The notes: a model not told the origin generated them from the letters alone. A stretch of DNA of 64,000 nt from Nannobrachium achirus (GCA_963921795.1 OY997650.1:16815862-16879861), one strand, 5' to 3'; positions 32,372 through 45,343 are shown, counted from the first letter of the stretch. Numbers and translations: made by a program.

Positions 32372-32700
32372 TAGCCTATCGTTGTTGTCGGGGGGAAACC
32401 CAAACCTTGTATGTCCAAGACCGTTCGTTTCGTATTTATTATTTTAAAAATGATTCAAAGTATAGTGAAAATAGCTGATCTACAAGCACACAACTTGGAG
32501 ATACAAGGTTAGGTTTCTGCCCGACTATGGCGCTATGTATGTTTTATCGCAGAATTCAGAAATCCTCTATCTCCAAATCTGAACTTTTTATGTTTAGTAT
32601 TAAATTAATGCCCTGCTTCATCATACAATAGCGTCGCACCAAAGTAGTGAACATAGCAGATCTACTTTGAGCTTGTAGATCGGCTATTTTCACTATGTTT
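32372..32700. mobile_element. Rearranged relative of the AACCTTGTATGTCC MITE, two partial hairpins
   Basis: It contains AACCTTGTATGTCC, then a half hairpin (32462-32494), then ACTTGGAGATACAAGG. Further on is a second hairpin (32645-32695) with outer flanks AGTGAACATAGC/GCTATTTTCACTA. The segment with GCCCTGCTTCATCATACAA is inverted relative to 5950-5990. Confidence 0.6.
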
Positions 32701-33084
32701 TTCTTCCCCAAGATAACAAAGGAGGGATTTTGGACATAGAAGGCGATGATATGTAAATCAATGTTTTGGTGTTACAAGCTAAGCTACAAGTAGTTTATCT
32801 CTCACTTCAGTCCACAGACAGCCCTCCTGTCCTGTATCCTAACTCACCCTCTCCTAAGCTTCTCCCTCACTCTGGGCGTGAGTCAATTATTTATAAGCCT
32901 CTGGTAGCTAACTTGAAACCGATAACCCACATGCTATTTATACTTCATTTCAAATGAACAAATACCTAACTGTGAGGTTCCAGGGAGTGTGGGTCTTCGC
33001 AGCCAGCTCTTGGCCTGGGCTGGGGTCAGGTAGGTGGTGGTGGGGTCCATCTAGACACTGGGAACAGAGCAGTACAACCTAGGT

Positions 33085-33378
33085 CCATGGTTCCTAAACT
33101 TTTCAGGTCGAGACCTAAAAGAGAAATTAGATTGTTTGCCCGGGACCCTGGTGAAAACAGAAGATCTACAAGCTCACAACACGTTGCTTTACGCCGCATT
33201 GTGAGCTTGTAGATCGGCTATTTTCACTACTTCTTAAACATTTGTTTTCTAATTTATGGAATTTCATAAAATTACTGAAATCATTGAATTTTGGGAATGA
33301 AAACAAAACATTAAGGGACCCATTAAAATGTGTCGGTGACCCTCAAATGGGTACCGACCCACCGATAGGGAACCAGTG
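33085..33378. mobile_element. CCATGGTTCCTAAAC MITE with hairpin
   Basis: The ends CATGGTTCC and GGAACCAGTG are loosely inverted. The centre is a hairpin at 33151-33227 (GTGAAAACAGAAGATC ... GATCGGCTATTTTCAC). The same family with a hairpin is at 50744-51077. Confidence 0.65.
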
Positions 33379-33379
33379 A

Positions 33380-34570
33380 ACCGGTGAATCCAGGAGACCA
33401 TTAGAGAGAGCAATGGAAGTTAACATATCTCAGCATCTTCTTAAACTGTCAACCTGAATCTAAAACATGTGTCCAGATATCTTAATGCGTCACCACACTT
33501 CCCACATGATCTGAGCCAATTTAGCTTTTGAAAACCTTACCCTAATAGCCTCCCAATTTGATTACACAGTACGTGAAGACTGCAAGATAGTGATGTGTCG
33601 TTCATGAGTGATTCGTTCATAAGAACGAATCACAAGAATGAATCATGAACGATTCGTTAATTTGTTAGGTTCACGCTTTCGTTCATACTCCCCTCCCCCT
33701 AATAGCCCCTGGCATACAGGACCATGGCGGGCTGTACACGCGACTGTCGCAACGTAATAAAAACGCTCCCACGATAGTGTTTTTCAATGGACGATCGCGT
33801 TACTGAACGGTGAACTAATCATTGCCGTGAATGTGAACTGAAATTAACAGTTTTGCCCACCACCACTACTATACAAGAACACAAACGGTTGACAGCGTAA
33901 CAACCCCAAGTTCAGGGTGAGAGGGGCATTTGAAATATTACAACTTTAATTCGTTTTTAGTCATTTTACCGTGATTTGCTTGTCATCGTTATGGTAATCT
34001 GTTGTAGAGGGTGACGATACCTTTGTGAATTTGGAGGCAACTCAACCACTTGAGGAACGTCAGCATGCCTATTTTGGGGGGGGACATTCGCTATAAATAG
34101 CAGATGTAACTCTGGTCTGTTTTGACTAAGAATAGAGGGTTTAAGTGGTGAAGATCCATTGTACTGTACCTATTGATGCATATCAATTTAGTACAGAGAA
34201 ATGCTGGGATCTGTGTTTGAATGATCCGTCGTTGCAGTGATCAAGAATGAGAACTTAAAGGTCTGAAACCTCTAACCAGAGGCATCAATTGGGTATGGCA
34301 AGGTATGGCAGCTGCCACACATTGGCTACAGCAGCTACCATACCTTAGCTACAGGGGGAAAAAAATGTAATTCTTAAAATAAATTCATCATGCCCATTGC
34401 TAAGATGTGGCAACATGGCTGGTGTCTTGCACGCGGACACCAGTCATGTTGCCATTCCTTAGCTTTTGCTAAACTGACGCCACTGCCTCCAACAAAAACC
34501 GAGCAGACCAGAAGGGGCGCGTAACCACGTCCCGACATTAAAAATCACGACCCAGTGAATATTACACTTA
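33380..34570. other. Unassigned sequence
   Basis: A block at about 33590-33870 is rich in AACGAATCA/TGATTCGTT repeats, probably a decayed palindromic repeat. A decayed TTAA-type remnant with a half hairpin lies at 34029-34160 (CAACCACTTGAGG ... AGAGGGTTTAAGTGGT). No gene was seen. Confidence 0.45.
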
Positions 34571-35801
34571 ACAGTTTTTATTTGGAATATTAAGACAATG
34601 AAGCATAAGCCAAGCACCAAGAGTGACAGCTACACGTGTCGCATCATACGGCTCTTAAAAATGAACAGGTTATACTGGAAAGAAACAACTGTTTTTCTTT
34701 TTTTTTTTTACTTGTCCTTTTTTCCATTTAACGGTGAAGCAGAGATACACGGAACAACAAAGACACTGAAATGTGAACATGATTACGTTTACACTCTCCA
34801 AATCCTACCTTCCGGCAAAAAAAAGAAAAAAAAAAAAAGAAAAAAAAATGAAATAAAAAAAAGAAAGTAATGGAACAGCGATATTCGTTCTGACTAAAGT
34901 TTGGTTAGCCCAGTGTGGCTGGAGCCCTGGATTTAAAGGGGCTCTCCTGATTGGTCAGAGACGAATAAGGCGGTCTCTGGGAACAACAGCGGCGCTGTAG
35001 AATGACAACCATTGGTTCCCATCATCATTGTCAAGTCCTGTTGCCTCGGCACCCGCATCCACACAGCAACCAATGTGCACATAACAGCATTAAAGTGACT
35101 GAGGATTGCAACCACTGTTACAGTACACTCCATTGCATATTAGGGAGAAGTAATAATGAAAAATTATAATTATTTAGTCATACATCTTTTTTTTTTCACT
35201 TTTTCTTTAAACTATCGTGTTTTTGCATATAGCACTTAACCCAGCTTTCCAAAAAATAAAAAAATAATAATAATAATATATGGGAAACATGAGAATAAAA
35301 CTTTTGTTTAAAATTAGTATTTTTTTGTTTGTTTGTTTGTTTGTCCTCTAAAAGCAGAAACCATGAGCCGTAGCAAGGGGGCTGGGGTGGTGGGGGCACC
35401 GAGACCTGCTTCCAGAAGTGTAGCTTGTGGTTGAAGCAATAAGGGGACATTAAGCTGGCCGGTTGCCTTGCCTCCCATCCTATAATAACCACACCCAGTA
35501 GGTTTCCTCCTGCTACGAAACATGGCTTCTCAATAGTGCAGCTAAATAGTGTCGTTCTAAGAACGATATTATAAAGTTCAAAATAGTTAAATTCACGGCG
35601 TTGTTGTATTTATTTAATAGTTGTTTTTTTTTACACCTCTTCAGAACACAACATATACATGTAAACACCCATCTTTGTTCTTCCCTTTGTGGGGGTGGTG
35701 TGTGTGGGGGGAGGGGGGGGGTGTGCTGGCTTAACGTGGTCCATGTTTAAGTCCCTGGGGTAAGGGTGGGATGGATGACAGGAGGGGGGGGGGGGGGGGA
35801 T
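34571..35801. other. Unique-looking sequence, possible distal 3' UTR of the minus-strand gene
   Basis: This part has few repeats other than A/T runs and G-runs. AATAAA signals on the minus strand occur at 34576-34582 and near 35606. Whether any belongs to socs5 cannot be told from sequence alone. Confidence 0.3.
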
Positions 35802-36208
35802 TTGGGATGGGACGATATGAACGTTTCATATCACGATTATTGTGACAAAAGAAATCGCGATTTACGATATCATCGCGATAATCAAAATTCCTTATCCTGG
35901 GGCGGAACACTATTTGCCCCAAAAATAGCAGATCTACAAGCTCGTTGTGAGCTTGTAGATTGGCTATTTTTTGGCTAAGACATTTTGATAGAGAGTGAGA
36001 AAAAGACTGCATCAAGAAGGTATATTATAAGTACCTTTTACCAATTATAGAGGGTTTAAGTGGTGCAGCTCGGCAAATAAAAGGTGAATTGATCCCAGTG
36101 CATGACGGAGGACGATATCACGATTAATTATATCTCCACCATACGATTATCGTGAGTGTTTTTTTTTTATCACGATAAACGATAATATCGCTTATCGTCC
36201 CATCCCTA
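35802..36208. mobile_element. hAT-like MITE (TAGGGATGGGACGATA), copy 2
   Basis: 407 bp ending GTCCCATCCCTA. The flanks GGGGGGAT and GAGGGCAT match at 6 of 8. A hairpin at 35913-35975 has a very short stem (GCTCGTTGTGAGC), with inverted TTGCCCC/GGC flanks. The following GAGGGTTTAAGTGGT is the TTAA-type right end. Confidence 0.82.
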
Positions 36209-37137
36209 GAGGGCATAATATCGTAATAAGGGGGGTGGGAGGGGGAGGGGGGGGGGGGGGGCAACGCAAGTGTAAAAAAAAAAAGAAAAAAAGAAGTGTT
36301 TGTGAGTGTTCGCAAGAAATTTTGTCTGTGACTATGCACGTTGTCCCAGACAGTCGGTGCACCACAGTTGAATAAAATGTCCATTCACCACCAGTTTTCT
36401 ATTACACCATTCATCATACATACGATTTTTTTTATCCGTTTTTAATTTTTTTGCAATATAGTTTTTTTTAAATTCTCCATCTCTACAAGTCATATGGCAA
36501 ACGTGCTACAGTTAAACTTCAGAAACTTCCCATAGGGAAAACTGGGGGGGGGGGGGGGGGGTTGAGAGGGTCCTGGTGGGGACTTTGCCTTGCACTGAGA
36601 CTGGGGCCTGCCTGAGAATGAGAACTGGGTTGTAAGGTGAATTAGGGGGGACGACAACAACACGCAAAACATAGTTCATAGGGGTCACCTGCCATTATTA
36701 CGCCTCAGTCAACTCTGCATCCCCCTCCACCGGAGCCCCTCTGAGGGTCCGTACACACACAAGTGCACACACACACACAGCGCTGAGACTGCGGCGCGGT
36801 AGGAAACACAAACGGTCAGGTTCAAACGACATTGCTTGTAATGCCCGTCTGAACACAAATGAAATCCAGGACCACCACTGCTCCTTTTCTAACACTCCAA
36901 CACACGGTTTCCATACCTTGAGCAAATACACACACGCATACACGACACAAACACACATTTAAAGTGCCATTTACCTTCAGCTAAATCCCACCTCCCTCCA
37001 CAGATCCCAAATCCAGCTAGTTTCCCAGTAACAGGAAGCCAGGGCACTCAATGGGGCATTGTGTGAGCCAGGAGCTCCCTCTCGCCTCTCTCTTTAATGC
37101 TAACTTTAGCCTAACATCTCCCTAACAGGGCTGGGTG
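36209..37137. other. Unassigned, G-run rich
   Basis: Contains poly-G runs (36229-36261, 36543-36560). No gene was recognised; an 86-codon minus-strand frame (36698-36958) has no recognisable domain. Confidence 0.4.

Positions 37138-37218
<81 letters not shown>
37138..37218. repeat. (GT)n microsatellite
   Basis: About 80 bp of GT. Confidence 0.97.
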
Positions 37219-37229
<11 letters not shown>

Positions 37230-37242
37230 CGGGTGCAAAAGC

Positions 37243-37889
37243 TAGGGATGGGACAATATGAAAATATCATATCACGATTATTGTGACAAAAGAAATCGCG
37301 ATTTACGATATCGCGATAATCAAAATCCATTGTCCTGGGGTGGAACATTTGCCAAAAAATCAAACCTCGGTTCGAAGTGGAGCGGTGAATCTGAGCAGCT
37401 ATACCGCGTGTGTGTGTGTGTGTGTCTAGTCTGCACAATAGTGCCATAGAAGCTGTGTGTGTGTGTGCCTGCACAACAGCGCCCCTCCTTTAACTTGTGT
37501 GTTGTGTGTGGCCACTCAAGGTATTGCCAGGCTACAGACATAGCCAGCCACCCACATAGCCACCCACCCACAGACATACCTGTCTATTGGGAGCGCTTTC
37601 ACCGCTCCAAAAATAGCAGAGCTAGTAGATCGGCTATTTTTTGGCAAAGACATTTGATAGAGTGGGGGGAAAAAAAAGACTTTCAAATACGTATATTATA
37701 AGTACATTTTACCAATTATATAGAGGGTTTAAATGGTACCGGATATGCAGCTCGGCAAATAAAAGTTGAATTGATCCCAGTGCATGACGGAGCACAATAT
37801 CACGATAAATTAAATCTCCACTATACGATTATCCCGAGTGTTTTTTTTTATCGCGATAAACGATAATATCGAGTATCGTCCCATCCCTA
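37243..37889. mobile_element. hAT-like MITE (TAGGGATGGGACAATA), copy 3, enlarged
   Basis: 647 bp with ends TAGGGATGGGAC and GTCCCATCCCTA. About 240 bp of foreign sequence (about 37365-37606), bounded by GGAGCGGTGAA and TTTCACCGCTCC, has landed at the left arm of the central hairpin, of which only the right part remains (37607-37643). I could not match an 8-bp target duplication here. Confidence 0.8.
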
Positions 37890-37912
37890 TGCTACGGCAC
37901 AAACAAAAGGCC

Positions 37913-37971
37913 CTAAGTCCAGTTTCTGACCACGTATCCCCGCATCAGCAGGGTGATGTTGAGGATGTGGT
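37913..37971 (-). CDS. Possible terminal coding exon of an unknown minus-strand gene
   Basis: On the minus strand a strong polypyrimidine tract ends in CTCTCCCCAG (AG at 37972-37973). It is followed by 59 nt of open frame and a TAG stop: HILNITLLMRGYVVRNWT. The acceptor is convincing, but I do not recognise the peptide, and upstream exons would have to lie within or beyond the socs5 locus. It could equally be chance sequence downstream of socs5. Confidence 0.25.
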
Positions 37972-37974
37972 CTG

Positions 37975-40573
37975 GGGAGAGAAGAGTCAGGGAGAGTAGA
38001 AGAGTCACACAGCTCCCATTAGTCAACACAGTGTCCCTTTTAGTGCCCGGTAAATTTAGATGCTGGAGAGGTAAAATTAGCCTGTGATTAGCACCCGCGG
38101 GTTTGGGTGGGGCACTGCCAAGAGCTGCCTGCCAGCCAGCGCTAAGGCCGGGTCATGATAGACAGGTGGCATAAGAGGAGGAGGAGGAGAGAGTGAGACT
38201 GTGTGTTCAAACGGATATGCCATGTGTAGTTGACATTGTGAATGCAAGACTCGAAAACTAAAAAAAAGTGCACATGCAAGCGACTTGAATGTCATCTTCT
38301 TTCCCCCCTAAATAATTATCCAGCCCTTCTGTGTTTTATTTTTTTCTCTTATTAATACACATGGGCGATTATTAACATGCAATATTCAAGCTTTCTGGAA
38401 AACAAAGTGCAGGGAAAGGGGGAAATATTTCAGACTTCAAAAACGCAAGCTAGTGTTTTGTGTGTTCCGGCTGCAAAATGTTTCATGGTTACACCTACCC
38501 AACCCAAATGAAACTAATCAAAAATCTCTTATTGCCTACAAATCTAAACTGAAGTCATGATGTCTTGGTGTACAAAGACAGCACAAAAGTATTATGATAA
38601 ACTTCCACATTTACTGTTACTTGCAATTAGAATAACCTAACATACACACTATTTTCTGAAATGTTTTAATTGCCAGGAATACCACTGTACTTCACCCATC
38701 GTTCATGGTAAGTATTAGAGGTTTGTGAAGCAGATAGGAACAGCGGTTACTACAGCATTCCTCATGAAGACTATTGTCCTTTTTTTTTATTATATACTAA
38801 AAATGACGGCCCATATCTTGAAAATAAGTAATCTTTCACTTGAAATATTTGTAGAGTTATTGAAATTACTTAATTGTAATTGAGGTATAAAGCCATTGAG
38901 ATAGCGACAAGCATTGATTAGTTAGAACAGCTTAATTGGTGTGAAAGAGCTTTTGAGAGCTTTGGTCACAATGAATAAATATATTCATGTAGGAGAGAAT
39001 AAAAATGCATTGACACATCTGTTCTTCGTGACTCATTCTGATTGGATTAAAAATTGACCTTTAAAATGCACACATACACGGATATGCATGCCCACTCACT
39101 CACTCGCTCTATTAAGGACTTTATTTCCTGGGAGAGGGCGGCTACAATGGGTCATTCCTGCTGATTAAGATGTACAACAATGCTGTTGATAAATGGGTAC
39201 AACACCTTTCTGAAGCCCACCCCGCTCTGACCTGCCATCAGGTTTGGCATCAAATTAAGCTATTTAGAGGACAGACATGGATTTGGGGCTGACGTTGGAC
39301 CCACTAGAGACAAGAAAATGTTCCAAGGCTACTGGTACAGAAGCCATAAATGTGACAGGGAGGGAGACGGATGCATGCTTTAGTGAGTGAAAATGGGCAT
39401 AACAAAACTACTGCTAACTATTACACTCAATCCCCTAGCTAAAAAACAACATAGCACCACTAAATCTTTTCTTTAGATTAGTATCACTTTTTTTTTCTCG
39501 TATACAATATTTTAACGTGCACCATGAATAATAAAGGTGAGCTCAGAGCTCATGCACCTTGTCTTCACTGTTCTCTTCAGTCTCATTAGTCTGGATGGGC
39601 CGTGCTGGGGCATTTCATGCACCATATTTCCACTGAAAAGTGAACTGGAACGAGATTTAACAAAAAAATAAAAATAAAAGACAGCTCTCTAGAAAGGCAC
39701 AAAGGTTACAATTGGTTGTATTTTCTCTTCGTGATGCAAACTCTCCATAGAAATGACAAAGCACAACCAGCTTTATGCATGTCCTAGGTCATAGAATGGA
39801 GTTCATTCAGATGAAACAGTTAGGTTATATAATCAAGACAACCGGGGGAAAGTTTGTAATGCCTCTGAGAGTTCAGGGCTGGCCCACACAGTCAAGACCC
39901 TCCAATACAACCATGCAATGTGCGCCTGTCTTGGGACTTGACAGCATAGAAGTGAAATGACTACTCGAACAAACCCCAACTACTGAGACTTGAGATTCTT
40001 CGTCATTACATAATGCTCTTTTTGAAATTAAAGCTACAATCCGTACACCGGAGAGCGGTAACTGCAATGGCGTCCAAACTGCAACTAATGTGTCCAATCC
40101 GGTCCTACCTGACGCCAAGGTCAAAGTTCCTCAATGTGAGAGTAGACTCCACCTCCAACTACTGCAGAAGTGCTTTCTGTAAGTATTAACATTAACTACA
40201 GATCATACAGATTTGTATTTTTCTCATTCAAATAAATACTGGATTGTAGCTTTACAAATTACATGTCTTCACAATAGTCTTTAATATTCAAAGAGCACCA
40301 CACACTGACGAAAAATAATGCTGACATTTTTCGTGGGAGCTGCTATTCTCCAACCTTTAAGGTCATGTCTTATGAGGTCGTTTTGAAGTTGCTCCTGGTT
40401 CCACTAACGGGGTGATCCAGTTTGTGAGGTCAGCAAGCCATCCTCTGTATTCTAAATGTTTCAATTTATCGTATTGTTGTGCATCTAGTCACCAATGACA
40501 ATACATCATTTCTAAACGGCAGTCTCATTAGTAACGCCAGCCTGATTGACAAATTAATGGTCATCTGTAGTCA
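37975..40573. other. Low-repeat region downstream of socs5
   Basis: AT-rich, mostly unique-looking sequence without obvious MITEs. It could hold conserved non-coding elements or distal 3' UTR. Minus-strand AATAAA signals are visible near 38336 and 39119. Confidence 0.3.
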
Positions 40574-40738
40574 TTAACCACTTGCGCTCTGTTTTATAAC
40601 GTTCAAATGTCTTGGGGAAATAGCGGAATAATCTACAAGCTCACAACGTATCGCAGCATGTAGATCTGCCATTCTCTCCATTTTAGAACATTTCTGCCTA
40701 ACCCTGCCCCAAAATAGGGACATGTTGAAAGTGTTTAA
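40574..40738. mobile_element. TTAA-bounded MITE carrying a hairpin module
   Basis: 165 bp between TTAA copies (40574-40577, 40735-40738). Left CCACTTGCGCTCTG and right ACATGTTGAAAGTG followed by TTAA are roughly inverted and match the ends of 2440-2610. The centre is a diverged hairpin (40618-40674, AATAGCGG...ATCTACAAGCTCACAACG ... GTAGATCTGCC). Confidence 0.65.
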
Positions 40739-40739
40739 G

Positions 40740-41069
40740 AGGGGTACTTCAGCGTTTTGTCTTATCTTGAGTCAACATTTGTAACCGATTCTCAATTCTG
40801 AAATTAATGGGAGTTCCTCACTCAAACCGGAGCTAGCTGGCACAATGTGACAAATACCAGTTGAAGGCGAATTACACTCAAAGGTATCCCTTTGAGTGTG
40901 ACCAGCGTGCCAGAGGCCACTCGAAGATTATCAGTGTGAGGAAGGTGGGGTCCAAGTCTCTCAAGACACCAAAAAGCCACAGCATAAGTCCATAAAGACT
41001 GTTTGACAGTAAGCCTGGGAAATGCATCTCAGAAAGAGTATAATCTATGAACTGTGTGTGCGCGTGTGC

Positions 41070-41118
<49 letters not shown>

Positions 41119-42225
41119 TATACACACATAGTGTAACTGCATGCACAGAGTTACAGAGTTAAAGTGCCTGTGGCAAGTGAAGAACTGACAGACTGCTTTG
41201 AAAACTATAATGGCGGCAAGGAACTGTCAAAATCTTTCCAGAGGAACCAAGCCCTCCCCAGAAATCGGTACCGGTATCCAGCGGAAAGACAACTTTAACC
41301 AGTTCAGCTTGCACCATATAGGACGCAGTAGATAAGATTCTGCATACATCGCAGGACGTAATAAATACGTGGTTAGTTTGTATAACCTACACTACATTTA
41401 TCTTTGCCCCATTAAAAAGGGCACCTGATGTACTGTCCTGAAATTTGCAGATCCTATCGGAATCTGTCCCCTGTCCCTGGCTAAGTTCATACTGCTCCTT
41501 ATTAAAAGGAAAAAAATAAAATAAAATAAAAAGATGGCAAGGGGTGCATGATCTGCATAGCTGTATCCATGGGACAAGCTCTGACTGCAGTTTTGCTAAC
41601 AGCGCCACCAGACGCCCTCTCAACCCACACACACACACACACACCTCAAAACCCTCACTGGGCAGGCGCTCCACGAGGCGCTTAGTCAAGCAAAACAGAA
41701 AAGAGAAAATAAGAAGGAAAAAAAAGCACAAAGTGAACTGTACAACATAGCTAACTAACCATGTGGTCCTAACTAGAGATTTGGGATGAATAAGGGAAGC
41801 ATGCAGGCAGGTCTACAGGCAGGGCGATGTTCTGGGAGCAGGCAGACAATTAGCACAAAACAGCAGAGAGAAGAGTGTTTGCTCTTTCCCTCCCCGTCGT
41901 AAAAAAGAAAAAGAAAAAAAGAAAAAGAAAAAAACCTGTTCAACACTAAAACATGTGCTTGCCAGACAGCGTTATACTGAATATAATCATATGTAATTTT
42001 TTTGTGATGTAAGTATTAACTAAAACAATAAAGAGATTAGAATGAATCTTGTATAGCTCGTTTCACCTATAATCAACCATTCCACCTCCTGTGCCTGACA
42101 GAGAGCCATATTTAGTATGGCTTCTTCTGATTGGCTAACGGGTCGGGGGGAGGGGGGGCTGGTTCTCAAAAGTTTTGTACTCCTCCTGCAGCATGTATGT
42201 GCAGGCCAACGGGGGAAGTCCCGCC
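40740..42225 (-). other. socs5: Probable 3' UTR and downstream sequence of socs5
   Basis: The sequence follows the socs5 stop codon on the minus strand. A CA tract (41633-41645) and a GT tract (41055-41118) are present. No reading frame of note was seen. The polyadenylation site is not determined. Confidence 0.4.
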
Positions 42226-43917
42226 CTATTTGACCTTGAGTGGCGGCTCCCTCTCTAGCCAGCGAACTCGTACTTTCTGTTTGTAGTGATACTCCTTGAG
42301 GAAGTCCTGCAGGGTGGGGGGCAGCGGCAGGGCGCCGATGCCGTCGTAAGTGGTCCAGCGGCAGATGGCGGCGCGCGCCAGGTGTTGCAGGCTGAAGGGG
42401 AAGGTCCGGTGGAGCGGCGCCGTGAGCAGCGGCTCAAAAAACATGCAGGCGCTGGGGTCCTTGTAGTGCTCCAGCAGGCCTGTGACGGTGGACGAGTGGA
42501 ACACGCAGGGATCGTGGGCGTCGAAGCTGAAGTTGTGGTTCCACTGCTCGATGCGGGCGTGCAGCGAGCGGTTGTAGCGGCGGAAGCTGACGGAGAAGAG
42601 GTAGTCCTCCTGCGCGGAGTCGCGCAGCAGAAAGGTGCCCTCGGGCCGCCCGTCGAGCAGCGCCTCTGCCTCGTAGCGGTCCATCACTCCCCAGTAGCAG
42701 GGCAGAGCCGTGATCTGTAGCAGGTCCGGCACCAGGCAGTGGATGTAGTCGATCTGAGTGTGGACCTTCCAAGGCCCCGGTTGCTGCCGGCTCAGGTGGC
42801 CGTCCCCGGAGGCATGCCTCTGCTTGGGCCTCCTGGCCTGCAAACAGAGGGTGGTCGAGTCCTCCTCCGAGTCACAATCCTGGGTGGAGGCCGCGGCCCC
42901 TAGCACCTGAATACCAGCCCCCGACGAGCCAGCCCCACTGGAGCAACCGGCCACAGTGCCCCGTCCCTCTCCGGCGGCGTCTCCCAGGCCAGGAGCCATT
43001 TTTGGTCCCAGTTTGTAAAGAGAGGAGCCTGGCACTGAGGCCTCCAAGGTGTGGATCTGAGCATTGGGTGGAGGGTCCACGCCCTCCTCAATACTGAGCC
43101 TGCGGCGCTCACGCAGGCGTTCCTCCTCGTCCTCAGGGGAGGGGTGGGCCGGGTCAAAGGCGTCGAGCAGGGCGGTGGAGGAATGCGGGCTGACCGGCGC
43201 CGTGTGCTGTTTAATGAGGTGCCACTTGTGGGCCAGGTCCGAACCAGGAGGGAAGGGGCAAGTCTCTAGCATCAGCTCTGTCAGGTGGATCTTCCGTTTG
43301 GAGGAGACGGGGGTCTTGGATGAGCGTGAACGTCGCCGAGGGGGAAGTGGGAGGCAGAGACCTACCGTGTCACTCAGCCGCTGCCGCAGGGAGCGAGCGC
43401 TGAGACTGCGTCCTCCAGATACAGAGTCTCCGATGTCCTGGATGGAGCTGACTCCATATCGCCTGTCCCTGCGACTCCCCCGCGAGCGCCCCGACCTCCT
43501 GTCGGCCTCCAGGGAACTCTGGGTTTTGGTGGAACACGAGTGTTTTTTCTTGCCACCCCATGGAGCATGGCGGGAATAGGAGTCTCTCCGAGCCAGAGGC
43601 ACACCCCCTGGGCCTCCCCGTACATCCTCCGTGTCCTTGTCAATGGTGATCTCCACTATCTGAGGGATGTCTGACACACAATTGTGGTGGCGTCGCCCCG
43701 CTGCTGTCACCAGTGGGAGCGGCAGCATGCTCCTCGAGGGACTGGACGCCGCAGAGGTGATCGGGGCCTCGGCCGAGCTGCTTCCCTGTCCAAGGTCCAC
43801 CACGCAGTGGACGGCGTCGGCCTCTATGATGCTCTCTCCGGGTCCTGAACCATCGCTGTGGAAGAGGGTTTGGCATTTGCTCCTCAGGTTGCTCCACATC
43901 TTGCCCACTTTCTCCAT
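42226..43917 (-). CDS. socs5: Suppressor of cytokine signalling 5 (single coding exon)
   Basis: 563 codons read without interruption. SOCS5 is an adaptor that binds phosphotyrosine or JAK through its N-terminal and SH2 regions and recruits an elongin B/C-cullin 5 ubiquitin ligase through its SOCS box. It dampens JAK-STAT and EGF-receptor signalling in the cytoplasm. Visible regions: the N-terminal [16 protein letters not shown], a conserved [20 protein letters not shown] block (about 110-129), the JAK-interaction segment (about 175-245, SLRQRL to [14 protein letters not shown]), the SH2 domain (about 407-500, FLLRDS with the phosphate-binding Arg432) and the SOCS box (about 501-553) with a BC-box and LPLP (530-533). 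The start at 43917 is preferred to an in-frame ATG 12 codons upstream. Known SOCS5 begins M(D/E)KVGKMW, and a splice acceptor (AG at 43936-43937) lies between the two ATGs. The length is close to the human protein (536). Which teleost copy (a or b) it is cannot be decided. Confidence 0.96.
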   Translation of the reverse strand: MEKVGKMWSNLRSKCQTLFHSDGSGPGESIIEADAVHCVVDLGQGSSSAEAPITSAASSPSRSMLPLPLVTAAGRRHHNCVSDIPQIVEITIDKDTEDVRGGPGGVPLARRDSYSRHAPWGGKKKHSCSTKTQSSLEADRRSGRSRGSRRDRRYGVSSIQDIGDSVSGGRSLSARSLRQRLSDTVGLCLPLPPRRRSRSSKTPVSSKRKIHLTELMLETCPFPPGSDLAHKWHLIKQHTAPVSPHSSTALLDAFDPAHPSPEDEEERLRERRRLSIEEGVDPPPNAQIHTLEASVPGSSLYKLGPKMAPGLGDAAGEGRGTVAGCSSGAGSSGAGIQVLGAAASTQDCDSEEDSTTLCLQARRPKQRHASGDGHLSRQQPGPWKVHTQIDYIHCLVPDLLQITALPCYWGVMDRYEAEALLDGRPEGTFLLRDSAQEDYLFSVSFRRYNRSLHARIEQWNHNFSFDAHDPCVFHSSTVTGLLEHYKDPSACMFFEPLLTAPLHRTFPFSLQHLARAAICRWTTYDGIGALPLPPTLQDFLKEYHYKQKVRVRWLEREPPLKVK

Positions 43918-43935
43918 CGATAGGAGACCCGGGAC
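43918..43935 (-). other. socs5: 5' UTR segment and splice acceptor of the socs5 coding exon
   Basis: On the minus strand CTCTCATTCGCAG precedes GTCCCGGGTCTCCTATCG and then the ATG. The acceptor AG is at 43936-43937. A 5' non-coding intron directly before the coding exon is the usual SOCS5 arrangement, so this supports the chosen start. Confidence 0.65.
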
Positions 43936-44287
43936 CTGCGAATGAGAGGACAAAACTATTAAGTGATATGCGGAGAAATCGCACCATGTTAAGGGCTTGC
44001 TTTACATTCCAAACAAAAGGTACGGGCTATATAAAGTAAGGTCCGACACCTCATTTCCCTGATCTAGTAATTAGACGTGTGCGCGAGTGTACCGGGGGGT
44101 CTGAGAGGCGGGATAGAGATTGAGTAGCTGCAGCGGCCGTGTTAGGAGTTGCCAGGCAGACGCGCAGGGACACAAGGCCATGGCTATAAATGAACCCAGG
44201 GATCTGCTCCCAGTTGATCTGCTGGTATGTACTGTATTACAGAGCCAGTCTAGACCTGACCAGACCAAAACCTTTCCCTTAACAGCA

Positions 44288-44457
<170 letters not shown>

Positions 44458-44905
44458 CTTTCCAATATTTCAGTGCGAGCATAGTTACCACAGAGAGGTG
44501 GACACAACCAAACACAAAACCTCAAAAAGGATTCACAACACCATTCAGCATTTCCTTCACCCTTTAACTCATGGCTGTTGGACTTTGTGCATCTAGTTGG
44601 AGATAACAGGGCAGGATTCCATTTTGGGCGCATTCATTTTTGTTGTATGGTTTACTAGCATCAGACATCTAAACCTCTGATGTGTCTGTGCCATTCAATA
44701 TTCACTCAACATGGCCACACGAAGGGATCTCATCTGCTCTTCAACCATTCTGCCTCTCTACCTTTGACTAACAGATAACACTTTGTTCTGCTTTAGGGTT
44801 AGCAGCACTATGTACTTTTTTAATGAATAAAATGTAACTTTGTCCAATCTGTGTAGTAGAAATATGTAAATACAACTTATACAATTGAGGTGGTAGTATT
44901 CCATC

Positions 44906-45335
44906 TAAGGATGGGACAATGTGAAAATTTCATATAACGATTATTGTGGCAAAAGAAATCGCGATTTGCGATTTTATCGAAAATTTATCAAAATCCATTA
45001 TCCTGTGGCGGAACATTTGCCAAAAAGTAGCCGATCTACAAGCTCACAACGCATCGCAACGCGATGTGTTGTGAGCTTGTAGATCGGCAAATTTTGTCAA
45101 AGACATTTGATAGAGTGAAAAAGAAAACTATCAAGTACATATAAGTATCTTTTTACCAATTATAGAGGGTTTAAGTGGTACCAGATATGCAGCTCGGCAA
45201 AAAAAAGGTGAATTGAACCCAGTGCATGACGAAGGACTGCAAAGGACGATATCACGATATGTTAAATCTCTACGATGCGATTATCGTGAGTGTTTATCAC
45301 GATAAACGATAATATCGCTTATCGTCCCACCCCAA
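44906..45335. mobile_element. hAT-like MITE (TAAGGATGGGACAAT), copy 4
   Basis: 430 bp with a perfect 8-bp duplication ATTCCATC (44898-44905, 45336-45343). The central hairpin (45016-45101) has the stem CGCATCGC/GCGATGTG and outer flanks TTTGCCAAAA/TTTTGTCAAA. The TTAA-type right end TAGAGGGTTTAAGTGGTACC follows at about 45163. Confidence 0.9.
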
Positions 45336-45343
45336 ATTCCATC

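Noticed and set aside
36698-36958. 86-codon minus-strand frame as an exon
   Set aside because: Part of it is a CA/GT-rich tract and no domain or strong splice signals were seen.
42226-43917. SOCS4 instead of SOCS5
   Set aside because: The N-terminal MEKVGKMW, the [20 protein letters not shown] block and the [21 protein letters not shown] segment are SOCS5-specific; SOCS4 lacks them.
42286-43987. Long plus- and minus-strand frames overlapping socs5
   Set aside because: Shadows of a GC-rich coding exon; only the SOCS5 frame shows SH2 and SOCS-box conservation.
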